A stretch of DNA of 64,000 nucleotides from Solirubrobacterales bacterium (GCA_023958085.1 JAMLGI010000009.1:48431-112430), one strand, 5' to 3'. Positions 33,770 through 42,225 are shown, counted from the stretch's first letter. Notes: generated by a model from the letters alone, not told the origin. Numbers and translations are program-made.

Positions 33770-35838
33770 ACCGGATCCTGGTCACCAACCGGCCGGGGTC
33801 GGAACCGCCGATCGGACTGGCCGCCGCCCGGGCCGGCGAGCGAGTCGGGAGGAACCCCGGGGAAACACCGACCGCCGTCGTGGTCGAGTTCGGCGGTCAC
33901 CATCGACCGGCGACGGTTTTCGCGACCGCACCCGCCAAGGACCTCGAGGATCGGCTCCGGAACTCGGAGGTGCTGCCGGAGTCGGTGGTGGCGAACGCCC
34001 GTGGAGGGATCGTGTTCGCGCTGGTCCGGGACGGTGAGACCCGATCGGACCCGGTCGGTGAGGAGCAGCCCCCGGTCGAGCTCGCCCACCGGGATCTGCT
34101 CACCCTGCTCGCGATCCTGCCTGAGTCGGTGCCGGCATTCGTGGTCGTCGAGCCCGGGAGCTTCCGGGAGCGGCTTGAGCTTGCGGCAGTTCGCTGGACC
34201 GAGGTGCTGATCCAGGCCGACTGTGTTCCGGCCGGCGAGGGGCACGACGGGCCGTCCGATCCACTGCTCGATCTGGCAACCGCCGAATGCCGGGAGCTTG
34301 CCGATCGGGTCGAGATCGTTCGCGGCAGCGCCGGGCGCCTTCGCCGGCGCCGCGCTCTGGCCGGCCGGACGGTCGCCGGGTCGGCCCGAAGCGATTCAGA
34401 CGGCCGGTCGGGCGAGCGGGGTGGTCCCGGCGTGCGCGGCGGGGGACGGCGGCGCGGTTGGCGTCCGGGACCGGGCCGGGCGGGGGCCTCGCCCGGTGAA
34501 AGCGGTCAGGCGACACCGCTGGTTCTCGGGGCGGTCTTCGTTCTGGTTCTTGCGGCGATCGCGGTGGTGATGCTCGGCGGGGCGGTCACCGGCAAGGCAC
34601 GAGGCCAGCGCACAGCCGATCTCGCCGCGCTCTCGGCGGTGCGTTCGATGCGGGACGACCTGCCCCGACTCCTGGCGCCGGCCGTCCTGCCGAACGGGAC
34701 CCCCAACCCGTACCACATGCCGAAACCGATCTATCTGGCCCGGGCCCGGCTGGCTGCAGTCCGCAACGCGGCCGCGAACGATGCCTCGCCGATGGCGGTC
34801 TCGGTCCGCTTTCCGGATGCGGCCTCCTGGGCTCCGGTGCGGGCCCGGGTTTCGATCGGGGTGACGGTGCCGGACGGGGCCGGGGCGGGCACCACCCGGG
34901 CCCGGCCGGTCTGGGCCGTGGCCCGGCTCTCGGCCCCGCTCTCGATGGGGACGGTTCCGCAGATGGCGACCGGCGGTGGGTACTCCGGGCCGCTGGCGGC
35001 CCGCCAGGGCAAGGGCCTGAGACCGGATGTGGCGGTCGCCTTCGACGCAATGGCTGCCGCCGCGGCCAGGGCCGGGGTGGCGCTCTCGATCAACTCTGCC
35101 TTCCGGTCGGACGCCGAACAGGCGAGGCTGTTCGCTGCGAACCCGGACCCGCGAATGGTGGCCCGTCCGGGAACCTCGCTCCACCGCTGCGGCACCGAGC
35201 TCGACCTGGGGCCGGCGGCTGCCTACGGCTGGCTTTCCGCCAACGCCGCCCGGTTCGGATTTGTCCAGCGGTACTCCTGGGAGGCCTGGCATTACGGTTT
35301 CACCGGCGGTCCGGCCCCCTGCTCGGCCGCCGGCAACCACACCGGACGCTCACTCGCCGGGGCCGGGACCCGGAGCGACCCGATGCAGGGGGTTCCGGCC
35401 TCGCTGCCCGGCTTCGTCCCCGATCGCTTTCGCCGCCCGATCCTGGCCGCAGCAATGCGGTGGAACGTCTCGGCGGCGCTGCTCGCCGCCCAGCTCTACG
35501 CCGAATCCGGTTTCAACCCAGGGAGCGTCTCCCCGGCGGGAGCGATGGGGATCGCCCAGTTCATGCCGGGTACCGCCGCCAGCTACGGCCTGCGGGATCC
35601 GTTCGATCCGGATGAGGCGATCATGGCCCAGGCCCATCTGATGAGCGACCTGCTGAAGCAGTTCGGTTCACCGGCACTGGCTCTCGCCGCATACAACGCC
35701 GGACCGGGTGCGGTCGCGCCATGCAACTGCATCCCGCCCTACGCCGAAACCCAGGCCTACGTTGCGAAGATCCTCGCGATGCTCGGCGGCGCCGGTGCGA
35801 TCGCCCCGATGCCGATGGAGCTTGAGCTTGTTGCCTGA
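33766..35838 (+). CDS. Tad-type membrane segment fused to VanY carboxypeptidase and lytic transglycosylase
   Basis: A 690-residue protein with four parts in one uninterrupted frame. Residues 1-205: unrecognised globular region without a Walker A motif (TAVVVEFGGHHRPATVF, PESVPAFVVVEPGSF). 205-245: Arg/Gly-rich linker. 245-275: ESGQATPLVLGAVFVLVLAA, a TadG-like pilin/membrane segment, then GQRTADLAALSAVRSM. About 430-510: M15 D,D-carboxypeptidase (VanY) with SAFRSDAEQA, SLHRCGTELDL (SxHxxGxxxD) and EAWHYGF. About 565-680: SLT-type transglycosylase with LYAESGFNPGSVSPAGAMGI, QFMPGTAASYG and ALAAYNAGPGAV. All catalytic residues expected for both wall enzymes are visible. Likely role: wall opening for a Tad pilus or secretion apparatus. 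Confidence 0.85.
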   Translation: MNRILVTNRPGSEPPIGLAAARAGERVGRNPGETPTAVVVEFGGHHRPATVFATAPAKDLEDRLRNSEVLPESVVANARGGIVFALVRDGETRSDPVGEEQPPVELAHRDLLTLLAILPESVPAFVVVEPGSFRERLELAAVRWTEVLIQADCVPAGEGHDGPSDPLLDLATAECRELADRVEIVRGSAGRLRRRRALAGRTVAGSARSDSDGRSGERGGPGVRGGGRRRGWRPGPGRAGASPGESGQATPLVLGAVFVLVLAAIAVVMLGGAVTGKARGQRTADLAALSAVRSMRDDLPRLLAPAVLPNGTPNPYHMPKPIYLARARLAAVRNAAANDASPMAVSVRFPDAASWAPVRARVSIGVTVPDGAGAGTTRARPVWAVARLSAPLSMGTVPQMATGGGYSGPLAARQGKGLRPDVAVAFDAMAAAAARAGVALSINSAFRSDAEQARLFAANPDPRMVARPGTSLHRCGTELDLGPAAAYGWLSANAARFGFVQRYSWEAWHYGFTGGPAPCSAAGNHTGRSLAGAGTRSDPMQGVPASLPGFVPDRFRRPILAAAMRWNVSAALLAAQLYAESGFNPGSVSPAGAMGIAQFMPGTAASYGLRDPFDPDEAIMAQAHLMSDLLKQFGSPALALAAYNAGPGAVAPCNCIPPYAETQAYVAKILAMLGGAGAIAPMPMELELVA

Positions 35839-35914
35839 CCGGAGGCCGGCTCCGCTCCGCCTCGCCGGGCTCGCCCGCAGCCGGGCGGATCGGGCTCTCG
35901 GAAGATCTGGGTCT

Positions 35915-35920
35915 GATAAT
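35915..35920 (+). promoter_or_regulatory. -10 box of the toxin-antitoxin operon
   Basis: GATAAT lies 8 nt before the GTG at 35929, leaderless spacing; no convincing -35 was found. Confidence 0.5.
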
Positions 35921-35928
35921 CTGAACGA

Positions 35929-36204
35929 GTGGTCGAGATGACGGCATCGGAGGCTTCACGCAGTTTCTCAGCCGTCCTGAACCGAGTCGAAAGCGGCGAG
36001 ACCATCGTGGTCACTCGGGGCGGGAAGCGGGTGGCGGTGTTCGCTCCGGCACTGCCGGCGAACGGCGGGAATCTCCGCGACCTGTTGAGCCGCTGGCACG
36101 GAGATCCTGCTCTGGACGAGGCGTTTGCCGACCGGATCGCTGCCGCCCGCGCGGCGTCCTCACCGAACCTGGATATCGATCCGTGGCCGGATCCCGGCGC
36201 CTGA
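35929..36204 (+). CDS. Phd/YefM-type antitoxin
   Basis: A 91-residue antitoxin with the Phd/YefM DNA-binding domain: MTASEASRSFSAVLNRVESG, then ETIVVTRGGKRVAVFAP. The C-terminal half (WHGDPALDEAFADRIAAA, WPDPGA) is probably the toxin-neutralising tail. The GTG start at 35929 sits 8 nt after GATAAT; ATG at 35938 is an alternative. It overlaps the PIN toxin gene by 22 bp, so the two are co-transcribed, and it probably represses its own operon as in related pairs. Confidence 0.85.
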   Translation: MVEMTASEASRSFSAVLNRVESGETIVVTRGGKRVAVFAPALPANGGNLRDLLSRWHGDPALDEAFADRIAAARAASSPNLDIDPWPDPGA

Positions 36205-36602
36205 TCCTCGACACCGGGGTGCTGGTTGCGATGGTGCGCGGACGGCTCCGGCCGGCCGCGATCACGGACGGCGATGACATCGCGATCCCGGCGGTCGTCG
36301 TGGCCGAGTACCTCGCCGGCACCCTGCTCGACCCCGCGCCGGGGAGGTCGGCCGCTCAGCGACAGTTCCTGGAGGAGATGCTGGGGGTGCTTCCGGTCCA
36401 CGGTTACGATCTGAACGTGGCCGAACACCACGCCGAACTGCTCGCCTTCACCCGACGCAGCGGGAAGCCCCGTGGGCCTCACGACCTGATCGTCGCGGCA
36501 ACCGCCCGGGCCACCGGTCGAACCCTCCTCACCACCGACCGGGGAGCCGGGTTCGAGCAGCTCCCCGAGGTCCGATCTCTGCTGGTCGACGAATCACCCT
36601 GA
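36183..36602 (+). CDS. PIN-domain (VapC-like) toxin
   Basis: A 139-residue ribonuclease-type toxin. The PIN acidic residues are present: Asp in RLILDTGVLVAMV (about residue 10), Glu in VVVAEYLAGTLL (about 42), Asp in RGPHDLIVAATARATG (about 99) and Asp in TLLTTDRGAGF (about 117). PIN toxins cut specific RNAs, often tRNA. It overlaps and follows its Phd-type antitoxin, a common mixed pairing. GTG at 36183 is used. Confidence 0.88.
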   Translation: MAGSRRLILDTGVLVAMVRGRLRPAAITDGDDIAIPAVVVAEYLAGTLLDPAPGRSAAQRQFLEEMLGVLPVHGYDLNVAEHHAELLAFTRRSGKPRGPHDLIVAATARATGRTLLTTDRGAGFEQLPEVRSLLVDESP

Positions 36603-36660
36603 CACCGCGGGCCGGGTCAGGGCCGCCCCCCGACGGACCGGTCCCGGGTGGACGCCGGGT

Positions 36661-37491
36661 TCAGCGACCCTTGAACTCGGACCTGCCTCCGGAGAGGAAG
36701 GCGCCGACCGCGGCGCGGGCGTCCTCGGTCCCCATCGCCTCGGCGATCCGGTGGCGTTCGGCCTGGAGCTGCTCGGTAAGGCTGTTGTCGAGACTGGCGT
36801 GAACCAGCTCCTTCGTCTGGCGTACGTAGTAGGGGGACTTTGCGGCCAGCTTCTCCGCCTTGGCCCGGGCCCGGTCGATCAGCTCCGCGGCCGGGGCAGT
36901 CTCCGTCACCAGACCCTCCTCCAGGGCGGCCTCCGCGTTCAGGTTCGGATCGTTGAGCAGCAGCTCGACCGCCCGGGCCGGTCCGACCACCCGGGGCAGG
37001 AAGTAGGTCATCCCACCGTCCGGCGAGACGCCGATCCGGCCGTATGCACAGGCCAGAAAGGCCTTCGGGTCCTCGGACATGATCCGGTAGTCGCAGGCCA
37101 GGGCGAGCGAGAGCCCGGCCCCCGCGGCCGGTCCGTTGATCGCGGCGATGACCGGGTAGGGGATCCGCTGCAGGTCGACGATGCCCTGATGAAGGGTCTC
37201 GGCTCCCTGGCGGACCGAGGCGACGATGTCCACCTCCTCCTGCTCCATGCCCCGCATGAACCAGTTGAGGTCGCCGCCGGCGCTGAACGCCGCTCCGGCC
37301 CCGGTGATGATCAGGGCCCGTAGCGGGGCCCGATCAGCCAGCCAGCCGAACACGACCGGAAACTCGGCGATCATCCCGGGATCCATCGCGTTGAAGGCAT
37401 CCGGACGATTCAGGGTGAGAATGCCGATCTCGCCTTCGATCGTCAGGTCGAGGTTTTCCAGGGTCGGGGGCGCTGCGCTTGGTGCCTTCAT
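36661..37491 (-). CDS. enoyl-CoA hydratase/isomerase family protein
   Basis: A 276-residue crotonase-fold protein. It has IGILTLNRPDAFNAMDPGM, the CoA/oxyanion block ALIITGAGAAFSAGGDLNWF, IAAINGPAAGAGLSLALACDY and AYGRIGVSPDGGMTYFLPRV. The first catalytic glutamate of true enoyl-CoA hydratase is not evident; the PDGG aspartate resembles PaaG-type isomerases. Substrate unknown; beta-oxidation or aromatic-acid degradation is possible. ATG at 37491 lies 9 nt after TAGCCT. It is divergent from uvrC with overlapping promoter regions. Confidence 0.88.
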   Translation of the reverse strand: MKAPSAAPPTLENLDLTIEGEIGILTLNRPDAFNAMDPGMIAEFPVVFGWLADRAPLRALIITGAGAAFSAGGDLNWFMRGMEQEEVDIVASVRQGAETLHQGIVDLQRIPYPVIAAINGPAAGAGLSLALACDYRIMSEDPKAFLACAYGRIGVSPDGGMTYFLPRVVGPARAVELLLNDPNLNAEAALEEGLVTETAPAAELIDRARAKAEKLAAKSPYYVRQTKELVHASLDNSLTEQLQAERHRIAEAMGTEDARAAVGAFLSGGRSEFKGR

Positions 37492-37500
37492 CGGGAGGTC

Positions 37501-37506
37501 AGGCTA
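37501..37506 (-). promoter_or_regulatory. -10 box of the enoyl-CoA hydratase gene
   Basis: TAGCCT on the minus strand, 9 nt before the ATG at 37491; leaderless spacing. Confidence 0.5.
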
Positions 37507-37516
37507 CCCCAATGTC

Positions 37517-37522
37517 TACCCT
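37517..37522 (+). promoter_or_regulatory. -10 box of uvrC
   Basis: TACCCT lies 7 nt before GTG 37530, which supports that codon as a leaderless uvrC start over the ATG at 37512 that would overlap the box. Confidence 0.45.
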
Positions 37523-37529
37523 TCGGAGG

Positions 37530-39413
37530 GTGACCGCAGCGGACGGAAAAGCCGACTCCCGCGAGGCCCGGATCGTGAGCGAGCGTCGGGCCCTGCCCGA
37601 TGAGCCGGGTGTCTACCTGTTCCGGGACCGTGACGACGAGGTGATCTACGTCGGCAAGGCGATCTCGATCCGCAAGCGGGTGGCCTCCCACTTCAGTGGC
37701 GGAAATCCCGAGATGACCAGGCTGGTCGACCACTTCGAGTTCCTGGTCACCGGCTCCGAGTCGGAGGCACTGATCGCCGAACAGAACTTCATCAAGCGCT
37801 ACCGGCCCCGCTTCAACATCAAGCTCCGCGACGACAAGTCGTACCCGTATATCGCGGTCAGCCTCGACGAGCCCTACCCGCGGGTTTACTTCACCCGGGA
37901 ACGCCACCGGCCCGGACGGGCCTACTTCGGGCCCTTCTCCTCGGCTCGCCGGGTCCGCGAGACCCTGGACCTGCTGGGCAGGCTGTTCCAGTTCCGGACC
38001 TGCCAGGGCCGTGAGCCGGGCCGGAAATCCGGCAGTCCCTGCCTCGACTACTACATCAAGCGCTGCACCGCCCCCTGTGTCGATTACGTGAGCCAGGCCG
38101 AGTACCGGATGCAGATCGAGCAGGTGGTTGACTTCCTCTCCGGCCGGTACCAGCGGGTCGAGCGCGACCTGGAAGCGAGGATGGAGGCGGCAGCGGAGAC
38201 CCGTAACTTCGAGTCGGCGGCAGTCTTCCGCGATCGGCTGCTCGCGGTCCGTTCGCTGTTCGAACGTCAGAGGATCAGCGGGTCGAAGGTCGGAACCGCG
38301 GATCTGATCGGTGTCGCGGTCTCCGGCAGGGACGCCAACGCCCAGGTGTTCCAGGTCCGGGACGGGATCCTCGCCGAGCGGCAGTCGTTCTATCTCGAAA
38401 ACCCGGCCGAACGTGACCTGGCCGAGGTCACGGCCGAGTTCATCGAGCAGTACTACACGGCCTCTCCGGCGATCCCGGGGCGGATCGTGCTCGGCCCGGA
38501 GATGGCGGGGCGGGCCGAGGAGCTCGAACGCCTGCTGAGCGACCGGCGTTCGGGGTCCGGGGTCGGGGTGCGGATCGCCGAGCGGGGTGACACCCGCCGC
38601 CTGCGGGAGTTGGCCGAACGGAACGCGAAGCTGGCCCTCGACCAGGATCAACTCCGGTCCGAACACCGTCGTCAGCGTCGGGTCGAGTCACTCTCGGCGC
38701 TGGCCGAGGCGCTCGGGCTGGCCGAACTTCCGGTCCGGATCGAGGGATTCGACATCTCCAACCTGGGTGGCACCCACACGGTTGCCTCGATGGTGGTATT
38801 CGAGGGTGGTCGCCCGAAGAAGTCCGATTACCGCCGTTTCCGCATTCGCGGTGAGATCGGCCATGAGGGACCGGACGACTTTGCCTCGATGGGGGAGGTC
38901 CTCGGACGGCGCATGGCGCAGTATCGGGAACAGACCGATCGCTCGCCCCATGACCAGGGTCGGGATGCCAGTTTCGCGGCGCTGCCATCGGTGGTGATGA
39001 TCGATGGTGGCAAGGGGCAGCTGGCCGCCGGCCTGAAGGAACTGGGGGAGTTCGTCGACCTCGGGGTCACGGTGATCAGCCTCGCCAAACGGGAGGAGGA
39101 GGTTTTCACGTCCGGCAGTTCCAGACCGCTTGATCTCCCCGCTGATTCGGAGGCCAATCTGCTGCTGCAGCGGGTTCGGGACGAGGCCCACCGGTTCGCG
39201 ATCACCCACCATCGCGGTCGCCGCGACCGGGCGATGACCGAGTCGGTGCTGGATGGGCTCCGGGGTATCGGCCCGGCCCGCAAGCGCATGCTGCTCCGAC
39301 ACTTCGGGTCGCCGGACCGACTGATCGAAGCCACCCGGGAAGAGGTGGAGTCGGTGCCCGGCCTGCCCGGTAAGGTGGCCCGCGACATTCACGAGCAACT
39401 GAACAGGATCTGA
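37530..39413 (+). CDS. uvrC: UvrABC excinuclease subunit C
   Basis: A 627-residue nuclease that makes both incisions in nucleotide excision repair. N-terminal GIY-YIG domain (about 15-95: LPDEPGVYLFRDRDDEVIYV, GKAISIRKRV), a Cys-rich stretch (CLDYYIKRCTAPCVDYV), the UVR helix region (about 190-225), the RNase H-like C-terminal endonuclease (GFDISNLGGTHTVASMVVF, VMIDGGKGQL) and a final helix-hairpin-helix pair (LDGLRGIGPARKRMLL, VESVPGLPGKVARDI). GTG 37530 is chosen on -10 spacing; ATG 37512 is possible. rapZ follows after 5 bp. Confidence 0.93.
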   Translation: MTAADGKADSREARIVSERRALPDEPGVYLFRDRDDEVIYVGKAISIRKRVASHFSGGNPEMTRLVDHFEFLVTGSESEALIAEQNFIKRYRPRFNIKLRDDKSYPYIAVSLDEPYPRVYFTRERHRPGRAYFGPFSSARRVRETLDLLGRLFQFRTCQGREPGRKSGSPCLDYYIKRCTAPCVDYVSQAEYRMQIEQVVDFLSGRYQRVERDLEARMEAAAETRNFESAAVFRDRLLAVRSLFERQRISGSKVGTADLIGVAVSGRDANAQVFQVRDGILAERQSFYLENPAERDLAEVTAEFIEQYYTASPAIPGRIVLGPEMAGRAEELERLLSDRRSGSGVGVRIAERGDTRRLRELAERNAKLALDQDQLRSEHRRQRRVESLSALAEALGLAELPVRIEGFDISNLGGTHTVASMVVFEGGRPKKSDYRRFRIRGEIGHEGPDDFASMGEVLGRRMAQYREQTDRSPHDQGRDASFAALPSVVMIDGGKGQLAAGLKELGEFVDLGVTVISLAKREEEVFTSGSSRPLDLPADSEANLLLQRVRDEAHRFAITHHRGRRDRAMTESVLDGLRGIGPARKRMLLRHFGSPDRLIEATREEVESVPGLPGKVARDIHEQLNRI

Positions 39414-39418
39414 GTCGG

Positions 39419-40345
39419 GTGGGCGAGAGAGAGCGAGATCCGGGAGCAGGCCGGCATTCGACCGGTGACGCCGGAGGGACGGACCGGGACGTGCGGCTGG
39501 TGGTGATCACCGGTCTCTCGGGTGCCGGCAAGTCGGCCGCGATCGCCGCCTTCGAGGACAACGGGTACTTCAGCGTGGACAACCTGCCGCCCCAGATGAT
39601 CGGGGCGCTGGGCGACCTCTTCCAGCTTCCGGGGAGCGGGGTTGAACGAGCGGCGGTGGTCTCGGACGTGAGGAGCGGCGAGTACTTCGCGCAGCTGCTC
39701 GAGGTCCTGGACGACCTCGAACGCCAGGGGCTGGCCCCGATGCTGCTCTTCCTCGAGGCCAACGAGGAGATCCTGACCGACCGCTACAAGGAGACCCGCC
39801 GTCGTCACCCGATGGCCCCCGAAGGGCGGATCCTCGATGGCATCGCCCGTGAGCGCCAGCTGCTCGCTCCGCTCCGGGCCCGGGCCGACTTCGTGATCGA
39901 CACGACCAACCTGACCTCGGCGATGCTTCGGCGGCGGATCACCGAGGAGGTGGTGGCCGAGGAGGACGAGGGGCGGATGGCGGTCAGCCTGCTCTCCTTC
40001 GGGTTCAAGAACGGTCCGCCCCGGGATGCCGACATCACCCTCGACGTGCGGTTCCTGCCGAACCCGCACTGGGTTCCCGAGCTGCGTCCGATGACCGGGC
40101 TCGACCAGGAGGTCCGGGACTACGTGGAGGAGGGGACCCAGGCCGGCGAGTTCTACGGCCGGTTGATGCCCCTGGTCGACTTCCTGATCCCGGCCTATGT
40201 GGCCGAAGGCAAGAGCCACCTGACGATCGCGATCGGCTGCACCGGTGGTCGCCATCGTTCGGTCACCGTGGCGGAGCGGGTCTGGCGGGACCTGGCGAAG
40301 CGCAACGACGTCGTGGTCAGGGTGACTCACCGGGACCTGGCCTGA
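39419..40345 (+). CDS. rapZ: RapZ/YvcJ family nucleotide-binding protein
   Basis: A 308-residue P-loop protein of the RapZ (YvcJ) family, an RNase adaptor and amino-sugar sensor in E. coli and a GTP/ATP hydrolase in Gram-positives. Walker A is VVITGLSGAGKSAAI; then NGYFSVDNLPPQM, VVSDVRSGEYF, LLFLEANEEILTDRYKETRR, SFGFKNGPPRDADITLDVRF and IAIGCTGGRHRSVTVAE. It is 5 bp behind uvrC, the usual actinobacterial order. The expected next genes yvcK and whiA are absent here. Confidence 0.93.
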   Translation: MGERERDPGAGRHSTGDAGGTDRDVRLVVITGLSGAGKSAAIAAFEDNGYFSVDNLPPQMIGALGDLFQLPGSGVERAAVVSDVRSGEYFAQLLEVLDDLERQGLAPMLLFLEANEEILTDRYKETRRRHPMAPEGRILDGIARERQLLAPLRARADFVIDTTNLTSAMLRRRITEEVVAEEDEGRMAVSLLSFGFKNGPPRDADITLDVRFLPNPHWVPELRPMTGLDQEVRDYVEEGTQAGEFYGRLMPLVDFLIPAYVAEGKSHLTIAIGCTGGRHRSVTVAERVWRDLAKRNDVVVRVTHRDLA

Positions 40346-40387
40346 ACCGGGCCGGTCGGCCGGGCGCCACTCCTGCGGGCGGCATCG

Positions 40388-40393
40388 TAGAGT
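40388..40393 (+). promoter_or_regulatory. -10 box of the first ABC-2 operon
   Basis: TAGAGT, 8 nt before the GTG at 40402; leaderless spacing. Confidence 0.45.
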
Positions 40394-40401
40394 TCGCGGC
40401 C

Positions 40402-41313
40402 GTGGCGGAATCGGTCATCTCAATTCGGGGTTTGCGCAAGACGTACGGCGACCGGGAGGCGGTGCGCGGTATCGACCTTGAGGTTCACGCCCACGAGGTG
40501 CTGGCCGTGCTCGGACCGAACGGTGCGGGCAAGACCACCACGATCGAGATCCTCGAGGGGTACCGCGACCGGACCGCCGGCGAGGTGGAGGTGCTCGGGA
40601 TCGATCCCGGGCACGGGACCAGGGAGTGGCGCGGACGACTCGGGATCGTGCCGCAGGACACGGCGCTCCAGCCGTACCTGACGGTTCGGGAATCACTCGA
40701 GCTCTACGCGGGATACTTCCCGGCCCCGAAATCGGTGGCCGAGGTGGTTGCCCTGGTCGGACTTGAAGGTCAGGAGAAGGTCCGGGCCGGAAAGCTTTCC
40801 GGTGGTCAGAAGCGGCGACTGGATGTCGGCATCGCCCTGGTCGGCGACCCCGATCTGCTCTTCCTCGACGAGCCGACCACCGGCTTCGACCCCTCGGCTC
40901 GCCGCAACGCCTGGGAGATGGTCTCCGGGCTGCGCGACCTCGGCAAGACGATCGTGCTCACCACCCACTACATGGACGAGGCCCAGGCGCTTGCCGACCG
41001 GGTGGCGATCATCCGGGACGGCCGGCTGGTGGCGCTGGACACTCCGCAGAATCTCGGCGGACGGGAAAACCTCCCGACCCGGATCACCTTCCGGCTGGCC
41101 GCCGGCGCGGGGATTCCGGAAATCCCGGGACTGGGGCGTCCCGAGCCGGTCGCGGAGCATCCCGAGGGCGACATGGTTGTTCTGGAAACGCTCGATCCGG
41201 TTGCCGATCTCAACCGGCTGACCGGGTGGGCGGTCGAGCAGCGCGTCGAGCTGGAGGATCTCGAGGTCCGCCGGCCCAGCCTCGAAGAGATCTACCTGGA
41301 GGTCACCGGATGA
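40402..41313 (+). CDS. ABC-2 type transporter ATPase (DrrA-like)
   Basis: A 303-residue ATPase of an ABC-2 exporter (daunorubicin/drug-type). It has Walker A GPNGAGKTTTIEIL, the Q-loop VPQDTALQPYLTV, signature LSGGQKRRLDVGIAL, Walker B LLFLDEPTTGFDPSAR and the His switch LTTHYMDEAQALAD. The C-terminal 75 residues are the usual accessory domain. The GTG start is 8 nt after TAGAGT. It overlaps the permease gene by ATGA. The cargo is unknown. Confidence 0.92.
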   Translation: MAESVISIRGLRKTYGDREAVRGIDLEVHAHEVLAVLGPNGAGKTTTIEILEGYRDRTAGEVEVLGIDPGHGTREWRGRLGIVPQDTALQPYLTVRESLELYAGYFPAPKSVAEVVALVGLEGQEKVRAGKLSGGQKRRLDVGIALVGDPDLLFLDEPTTGFDPSARRNAWEMVSGLRDLGKTIVLTTHYMDEAQALADRVAIIRDGRLVALDTPQNLGGRENLPTRITFRLAAGAGIPEIPGLGRPEPVAEHPEGDMVVLETLDPVADLNRLTGWAVEQRVELEDLEVRRPSLEEIYLEVTG

Positions 41314-42077
41314 GTTCTCTGCGTCTCGTGCTTCACGAGTTCAGGTTCGAGCAGAAGGTCTTCTGGCGCAATCCGGCCTCGGTCTTCTTCACGGCGATGC
41401 TTCCGGTGATCTTCCTGGTCATCTTCGCCACCATCTTCGGCGGCTCCGAGGTCCAGGGGATGGCGGTCGACACGACCACCTACTACATCCCGGCGATCAT
41501 CACTCTGGCGGTGGTCTCGGCGGCCCTGGTCAGCCTCTCGGTCAACGTGGTGATTGACCGCGAGGCGGGCCTGCTCAAGCGGGGCCGCGGCACTCCGCTC
41601 CCGGCCTGGGTTTTCATCGCCGGACGGGTCGGCAACTCGATGATCATCTCGCTGGTGATGCTGATCCTGATCGCGGTGATCGGCCGGATCTTCTACTCGG
41701 TTCCATTCCCCTGGGAGCACCTGCCCGCCCTGCTGGTCGCCCTGCTGGTCGGGGCGGCCTCGTTCTGCTGCATGGGTCTGGCCCTCAGTGCGGCGATCCC
41801 GACCCGGGAGTCTGCCTCGCCGATCACCAACCTGATCTCGCTCCCGCTCTACTTTCTTTCCGGTGTCTTCATTCCCGAGGGCGAGATCCCGTCCGGGGTG
41901 CTGACCGTGGCCGGTTTCCTGCCGGTGCGCCCCTTCTTCCAGGCGTTTCTCGCCTGCTGGGACCCGACGACGGTCGGGGCCGGTTTCGAGTGGGGTCACT
42001 TGGCGGTGGTCGCCGCCTGGGGGCTGGCCGGTCTCCTGCTCGCGGTGCGCTGGTTCCGCTGGACCCCCCGGGCCTGA
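41310..42077 (+). CDS. ABC-2 type transporter permease
   Basis: A 255-residue membrane protein with six hydrophobic segments and the ABC-2 layout: an amphipathic N-terminus (LVLHEFRFEQKVFWRNP), FTAMLPVIFLVIFATIFG, a conserved cytoplasmic EREAG-like loop (VIDREAGLLKRGRGTPLP) and ISLPLYFLSGVFIPEGEIP near the end. ATG 41310 overlaps the ATPase stop; the longer open frame from 41226 lies inside the ATPase gene and is rejected. It forms an exporter with the upstream ATPase. Confidence 0.9.
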   Translation: MSSLRLVLHEFRFEQKVFWRNPASVFFTAMLPVIFLVIFATIFGGSEVQGMAVDTTTYYIPAIITLAVVSAALVSLSVNVVIDREAGLLKRGRGTPLPAWVFIAGRVGNSMIISLVMLILIAVIGRIFYSVPFPWEHLPALLVALLVGAASFCCMGLALSAAIPTRESASPITNLISLPLYFLSGVFIPEGEIPSGVLTVAGFLPVRPFFQAFLACWDPTTVGAGFEWGHLAVVAAWGLAGLLLAVRWFRWTPRA

Positions 42078-42164
42078 GCCTCGGGATCTGGCGCTCGCGT
42101 CGCTCTGTCGGCGCCGTGAAGCCGATCCAGTAGTGCTCGATTAGCAGGGAGTTCCGGAAAAGGC

Positions 42165-42192
42165 TTGACTTTCCCGGTCGAGTGTGCATAAT
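42165..42192 (+). promoter_or_regulatory. sigma-70 type promoter of the ridA-liv cluster
   Basis: TTGACT (42165-42170), a 16-bp spacer and CATAAT (42187-42192), the clearest housekeeping promoter in the window. The -10 is flanked by GTGTG and CACAC (42182-42199). The start is about 55 bp downstream, leaving room for the operator-like palindrome in the leader. Confidence 0.75.
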
Positions 42193-42202
42193 CTCACACC
42201 CA

Positions 42203-42225
42203 ATTGGTCCGACCATCGGACTAAT
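42203..42225. promoter_or_regulatory. FadR/GntR-type operator palindrome
   Basis: ATTGGTCCGA, three bases, then TCGGACTAAT: 9 of 10 arm positions pair. The left half contains TGGTCCGACCA (42205-42215), which fits the FadR-subfamily consensus TNGTNNNACNA. It lies just after the -10 box, a repressing position. The GntR/FCD regulator encoded at 44013 in the same cluster is the obvious candidate ligand-responsive binder. Confidence 0.7.

Noticed and set aside
35929..36602. Toxin-antitoxin pair as part of a defence island
   Set aside because: No restriction, CBASS, CRISPR or other defence gene is nearby; it looks like an isolated Phd/PIN module.
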